Shown here: in pieces, positions 40,536 to 43,996 of the stretch
Layout: each line of letters opens with the position of its first letter
Numbering within the stretch: position 1 is the first letter of the stretch
NCBI GenBank assembly: GCA_017508895.1
Contig: JAFWRA010000255.1
Location: 1-43,996 of the forward strand
DNA from: Bacteroidales bacterium
GTDB lineage: Bacteria > Bacteroidota > Bacteroidia > Bacteroidales > F082
Reading direction: 5' to 3'
Length of the DNA stretch: 43,996 bases
Position numbers and translations under genes: made by a program
The notes under the pieces: model-generated
Databases searched by the model: none
Told to the model about the DNA's origin: nothing
Seen by the model: the letters and a program-made list of their open reading frames with translations, nothing else

Positions 40536-42936
40536 CCGTCATATAAGGTGCAGTGACTGACTCTTTACAATCCAATATTTGTTTGGGCGTGCCTGTGAAA
40601 ATGACCTTGCCACCCATGGCACCGCCGCCGGGACCAAGCTCGATGAGGAAGTCGCACTGTTTCAGCATCTCAAGATTATGCTCGATGAGGAAAATCGTGT
40701 TGCCCGCTTCTACCATGGTGTCGAACAGGTCGAGGATGCGCTTGATGTCGTTGAGGTGGAGGCCGTCGGAAGGCTCGTCCATGATGAAGATTTTGGGTTG
40801 TTTAATTGTTGATTTGTTTAATTGTTTAATTGTTGGGTTGTCGCGACAACAGTTCAACGATTCAACATTCAACAATTCAACAAGGTAAGAGGCCAACTTG
40901 ATGCGTTGCAACTCACCGCCAGATAAGGTCGAAAGCGATTGGTTGAGATGAAGGTAGCCCAAACCGACCTTGCGCAATGGCTCCAACTTCTCTGCAATGA
41001 CGGTGCCTGCAAACATCTCTGAGGCTTTGTTGGCGGTCATGTCCATTACCTCGGCGATGTTCATGCCTTGCACCTTATAAGATAATACCTCGTTGCTGTA
41101 ACGCAATCCGCCACAAGCCTCGCAAGTGGTCTCGATGGCATCCATGAAAGCCATGTCGCTGACGATGACGCCTTTGCCTTGACAGACGGGACAGCCGCCC
41201 TTTCCATTGAAGGAGAATAAATCGGCTTTGGTCTTGTTCACTTTGGCGAAGAGTTTGCGGATGTCGTCGGCCACTTCGAGATAGGTGGCAGGGGTGGAGC
41301 GCAGGCTGATGCCGATGTTCTTCTGGCTGATGTAGACGATGTCTGACTGTTTAATTTTTGGGTTGTTTAATTGTTTAATTGTTGTTCTGTTGTCGCGAGA
41401 ACAGTTCAACAATTCAACATTCAACGATTCAACATTTTTTACAAAGCACTCCATCAATGAACTCTTGCCCGAGCCGGCCACACCCGCAATGCCGCACATC
41501 ACGCCCAATGGCAAATCCACGGTTAGGTTATTGATGTTATGCAAGGTGGCATTTTCGAGGTGGAAAAACGACTTGGGTTGGCGAACTTGTTCCTTAATGG
41601 AACTTGTTGCGCTGAGTGAGGTACCCGTGAGAGTTTGGCTATGAAGCAACTCTTCGTAGCTCCCTTCGAATACGATTTCACCGCCTTTCATGCCAGCACC
41701 AGGGCCCATGTCGATGATGTGGTCGGCGATTTTGATCATGTCCTTGTGGTGTTCCACGAGGATGACGGTGTTGCCGTGGTTTTTCAGCTTCTGCACCGAC
41801 TTCTGCATGAGCAGGATGTCGTGGTTGTGCAGACCCACGCTGGGCTCGTCGAGGATATACATCACGTCGGAGAGGGGAGAGTTGATGTATTTGGCAATCT
41901 TGCAGCGTTGTGCCTCGCCGCCCGAGAGCGTGCCGATGGCGCGGTCGAGGGTTAGGTAACCGAGGCCGATTTCTTCCAAGGCGGCAAGCCTTTCGATGGT
42001 GGCGCGCTTGATGTCCTCGGCAAGAGGATTGTCGATGGTTTCCATCCACTGACGACAGTCGGCGATGCTCATGGCGGTCACCTCTGCGATGTTGATGCCT
42101 TTGATCTTGCAGGAGCGAATCTTCTCGTTGAGGCGGGTACCACCGCAGTCGGGACAGGTGCCCATCGTCAGCATTGGGTTGAGCACGGCGGCGTGGAGCA
42201 GGCCTTCCTCCGAGTTGATGATGCTGCGGTACATGCGCGGGATGAGGCCTTCATATTTGGCGCTCTTCGGCCAGTTCGACGGCGGGTTCTTCAGCTTGAT
42301 TTGCGGTGAGTTAAGAAATAGATCGAGCTCCTCCGGTGAATAGTCTTTGATCTTTTTGTCGAGGTCGAAGAGACCGCTGTGTGCATAACGGATCCAGCGC
42401 CAGCCGCCCTTGCCGAAAGCGATGTAGTGGATGGTGTCCTCGTCGTTGAGCGACTTGTCGAAGTCGACGAGCTTGTGGATGTCAAGTTCTCTGATTTCAC
42501 CTAAACCTGCGCAACGTGGACAACTTCCCGAAGGATGGTTGAACGAGAAGGCGTCGGAATAGCCCACGAAAGGTTGCCCGATACGCGAGAACAACAGGCG
42601 CAATAGAGCGTAAATGTCAGTGTAAGTACCTACTGTGGAACGGGAATTGGAGGTGGGCTTCCTTTGCTCAATAACGATGGCGATGGGCAGATTCTCGATG
42701 TCGCCGACATGCGGACGACCGTATTTGGGCAAATATTGTTGCGTAAAGGAAGGGAAAGTGTCATTGAGTTCCCGCCGCGACTTGGCTGCGATGGTATCCA
42801 GCACCAACGACGACTTTCCCGACCCCGACACGCCCGTCACCACGGTGATTTGCCGTTTCGGAATCTTTACGGTGACGTGTTTCAGGTTGTTCTCGGTGGC
42901 GTCTTTGATGAGGATGAAATCTTGGTTTTCTGGCAT
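40528..42936 (-). CDS. Class II UvrA-like ABC ATPase, with two in-frame palindromic insertions
   Basis: An 802-residue UvrA-family protein with two ABC modules: Walker A GVSGSGKSS (35-43) and GVAGSGKSS, signatures TLSGGEAQRCKIAKYI and TLSGGELQRIKLASYL, and Walker B VMYILDEPSVGLH and FIMDEPSDGLH. The zinc-binding pairs CPRCAGLG, CPDCGG, CPVCQGKG and CEACGG are present. FSFNHPSGSCPRC follows almost directly after the first ABC half, so the UvrB-binding domain of true UvrA is missing; this is the UvrA2/drug-tolerance type and probably not the housekeeping UvrA. Residues of about 502-530 and 686-713 are encoded by two copies of a palindromic element (41348-41433 and 40799-40881) in surface-loop positions. 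ATG at 42936; no clear TAnnTTTG box upstream. Confidence 0.92.
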   Translation of the reverse strand: MPENQDFILIKDATENNLKHVTVKIPKRQITVVTGVSGSGKSSLVLDTIAAKSRRELNDTFPSFTQQYLPKYGRPHVGDIENLPIAIVIEQRKPTSNSRSTVGTYTDIYALLRLLFSRIGQPFVGYSDAFSFNHPSGSCPRCAGLGEIRELDIHKLVDFDKSLNDEDTIHYIAFGKGGWRWIRYAHSGLFDLDKKIKDYSPEELDLFLNSPQIKLKNPPSNWPKSAKYEGLIPRMYRSIINSEEGLLHAAVLNPMLTMGTCPDCGGTRLNEKIRSCKIKGINIAEVTAMSIADCRQWMETIDNPLAEDIKRATIERLAALEEIGLGYLTLDRAIGTLSGGEAQRCKIAKYINSPLSDVMYILDEPSVGLHNHDILLMQKSVQKLKNHGNTVILVEHHKDMIKIADHIIDMGPGAGMKGGEIVFEGSYEELLHSQTLTGTSLSATSSIKEQVRQPKSFFHLENATLHNINNLTVDLPLGVMCGIAGVAGSGKSSLMECFVKNVESLNVELLNCSRDNRTTIKQLNNPKIKQSDIVYISQKNIGISLRSTPATYLEVADDIRKLFAKVNKTKADLFSFNGKGGCPVCQGKGVIVSDMAFMDAIETTCEACGGLRYSNEVLSYKVQGMNIAEVMDMTANKASEMFAGTVIAEKLEPLRKVGLGYLHLNQSLSTLSGGELQRIKLASYLVELLNVESLNCCRDNPTIKQLNKSTIKQPKIFIMDEPSDGLHLNDIKRILDLFDTMVEAGNTIFLIEHNLEMLKQCDFLIELGPGGGAMGGKVIFTGTPKQILDCKESVTAPYMTAL
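40799..40881 (-). repeat. Palindromic element copy A, in frame inside uvrA2 (83 bp)
   Basis: In the coding strand, arms of GTTGAATTG/GTTGAATCG units and CAATTAAAC units flank a GTTGTCGCGACAAC palindrome. It is codon-aligned and translated as VELLNVESLNCCRDN followed by PTIKQLNKSTIKQ. It sits just before the Walker B strand of the second ABC module. Confidence 0.85.
41348..41433 (-). repeat. Palindromic element copy B, in frame inside uvrA2 (86 bp)
   Basis: Nearly identical to copy A, with a 3-nt length difference that keeps the frame and TCTCGCGAC at the centre. Translated as VESLNVELLNCSRDN followed by RTTIKQLNNPKIKQ. It lies between the second Walker A region and the VYISQKNIGISLRSTPATY segment. 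Confidence 0.85.
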
Positions 42937-43027
42937 AAGTACTTTTTTATAGGTTGCAAGGTTGAAAAAAAATCATGGTTGGGAACGATTCGGCTGAAAA
43001 ATGGATAAGTTTTTGGTTGTCAGAGGG

Positions 43028-43584
43028 CTATATTTCTCCGTTTTTTGATTTTAGCCATTTGTAATGGGTGGCTTTTCCTTTTCCTTCTCGGCTAATGACT
43101 TGGTATTCGACTAATTTGTCAACCAAAGTTCGTGTTTGCTTTATGGTATAGTCGTTGGCAAAAACTTGTTGAAAATCTGACATGCTGGTTCTTTCTCCGT
43201 GCTGCATCATGTAATACACTTTGCGTATGTCATTGGCCTTGAAGGCACCCTTTGCTACAGGTGGATAATACTTGAAGTAAGCATCAGACAAAACAAACTC
43301 AAAGTAAGAATCGGGTATAATCAACTCCTCTTCAAGCAGTTTCTTAATGCTGTTGGGATAGAAATAGGTGTCGTTGTGGCAACCGATGGAATATAAAGTA
43401 AGCATGTCAAACACGTTCAATTGTTTGTCAATCGCTTTTGAATTTTGGAAATCTCGGAAAAGCAACGCCAAATATGGCATGACGACGGTGGCACTTATTG
43501 AAAGCTGCACTTGATAATCATCGGAAGCCGAGTAATCGGGCAAAGCCTTTCCCGTAATGATGGAAATTTTTGCAGGGTGCTCAT
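43028..43584 (-). CDS. Unidentified protein with C-terminal winged-helix-like region; probable start frameshift
   Basis: The open frame runs to 43603, but its only start there is a TTG inside the TATCTTTG box. The ATG at 43584 (17 nt after the box) is one frame off: one more A in the A5 run at 43566-43570 would give MSTLQKISIITGKALPDYS in the main frame. So either an assembly error, a mutation or a noncanonical start applies. The protein (about 185 residues) is soluble and not recognised. The C-terminal 60 residues (FANDYTIKQTRTLVDKLVEY, then QVISREGKGKATHYKWLK) look like a winged helix, so a transcriptional regulator is possible. The ATG at residue 42 of the longest frame (about 43480) is an alternative start. 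Confidence 0.5.
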
Positions 43585-43600
43585 GAGTATAATTTTTCTG

Positions 43601-43608
43601 CAAAGATA
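43601..43608 (-). promoter_or_regulatory. Promoter -7 box of the gene at 43028
   Basis: TATCTTTG on the minus strand, a perfect box that overlaps the TTG apparent start and points to a start further downstream. Confidence 0.62.
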
Positions 43609-43996
43609 GTCATAAATTGATAATTGGGCGCGATTGTATTAAAAATTAGATGTAAATTCTATAAAAATCTGTGTATATAATTGTGTGTCAGTGGGCTGTA
43701 TTTTTATTAATCAAAGGCCGAAAACTGTCGATAATCCCATTTGTCGTAAATCTATCTGTCTTATAACCGATGGTGGCGAAGGAGTTCATGTTATTTCTAA
43801 TAACGCTGTAGTAATCCGGATTTTCGAGACAAAGTGACGGCAGTATCGATAACTGCCTAAGTTCAACATAGAAGTGCGAAAAAATAGGAGAAGTTACACA
43901 TCGGCATTAATTGAAATGCCAGAGTAGATCAGCAAGCCCTTTTCCCTGATGTTTTGGACTAGGATTACGTTGGAAGAATAGCAATACAAAATGAAA
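43609..43996. other. Right-end non-coding stretch
   Basis: About 390 nt without a supported gene. An open stretch without ATG (43643-43834, plus) encodes KTVDNPICRKSICLITDGG and similar, which might be a remnant but is not supported. GGCATT/AATGCC forms a small hairpin near 43901-43918. ATGAAA at 43991-43996 could be the start of a gene that continues beyond the window. Confidence 0.4.

Noticed and set aside
43643..43834. 64-codon open stretch on the plus strand
   Set aside because: It has no ATG, no promoter box and no recognised family; it may be a remnant, but this cannot be shown.

Overview
The window looks like a chromosomal piece of a Bacteroidales (Bacteroidota) genome, probably from a gut or rumen lineage. 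The signs are: type IX secretion (T9SS) sorting domains, PCMD, DUF4834, DUF5606 and FISUMP/DUF1566-type proteins, the gene order rseC - rnfBCDGE, almost no Shine-Dalgarno motifs, and a TAnnTTTG promoter box just upstream of most transcription units. No rRNA, tRNA, CRISPR array, transposase or phage gene was found. Species-level identity cannot be given.

Layout. 1-6236 (minus): the Rnf ion-pumping ferredoxin:NAD+ oxidoreductase operon (rnfB, C, D, G and a partial rnfE) with rseC upstream; an AAA-type ATPase gene with its own promoter sits between rseC and rnfB. 6309-9170 (plus): a BrkB/YihY membrane protein and a Wzx/MATE-like flippase. 9174-11833 (minus): two secreted FISUMP-like proteins, one with four repeats and a T9SS tail. 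11962-19026: envelope glycan genes (three glycosyltransferases, a YfhO membrane protein, DUF4834 and a methyltransferase). 19165-22363: rpmH, pepD, a lipoprotein and a YugP metallopeptidase. 22484-26231 (plus): a tight four-gene operon of a steroid 5-alpha-reductase homologue, an Old Yellow Enzyme, a short-chain dehydrogenase and a secreted PCMD protein. 26314-29401: a TerB-like protein, DUF5606, pyrK-pyrD and a small membrane protein. 29413-34804: murB, two glycosyltransferases, ftsE and two TPM-domain proteins. 34891-36838 (plus): a membrane-anchored TIR protein translationally coupled to a FISUMP lipoprotein. 36828-40206 (minus): a T9SS protein, a beta-helix carbohydrate-binding protein and an HD hydrolase. 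40528-43603 (minus): a class II UvrA-like ATPase and an unidentified gene with a probable frameshift at its start.

The most notable observations are: (a) two copies of an 83/86-bp palindromic element lying in frame inside the uvrA2-like gene and translated as part of it, with a related half-copy between rnfC and rnfD; (b) the 5-alpha-reductase / OYE / SDR operon, which has the gene content expected for reduction of a 3-oxo-delta4 steroid or bile acid; (c) the TIR - transmembrane - glycan-binding-like protein coupled to a surface lipoprotein; (d) several families of small palindromic elements with short-period arms at gene ends; (e) TAnnTTTG boxes only 4-5 nt from some start codons, which suggests leaderless mRNAs.

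Starts were corrected where the longest open frame began in a TTG inside a TAnnTTTG box or far upstream of the first sensible ATG. All functional calls rest on reading motifs by eye; no database search was run.
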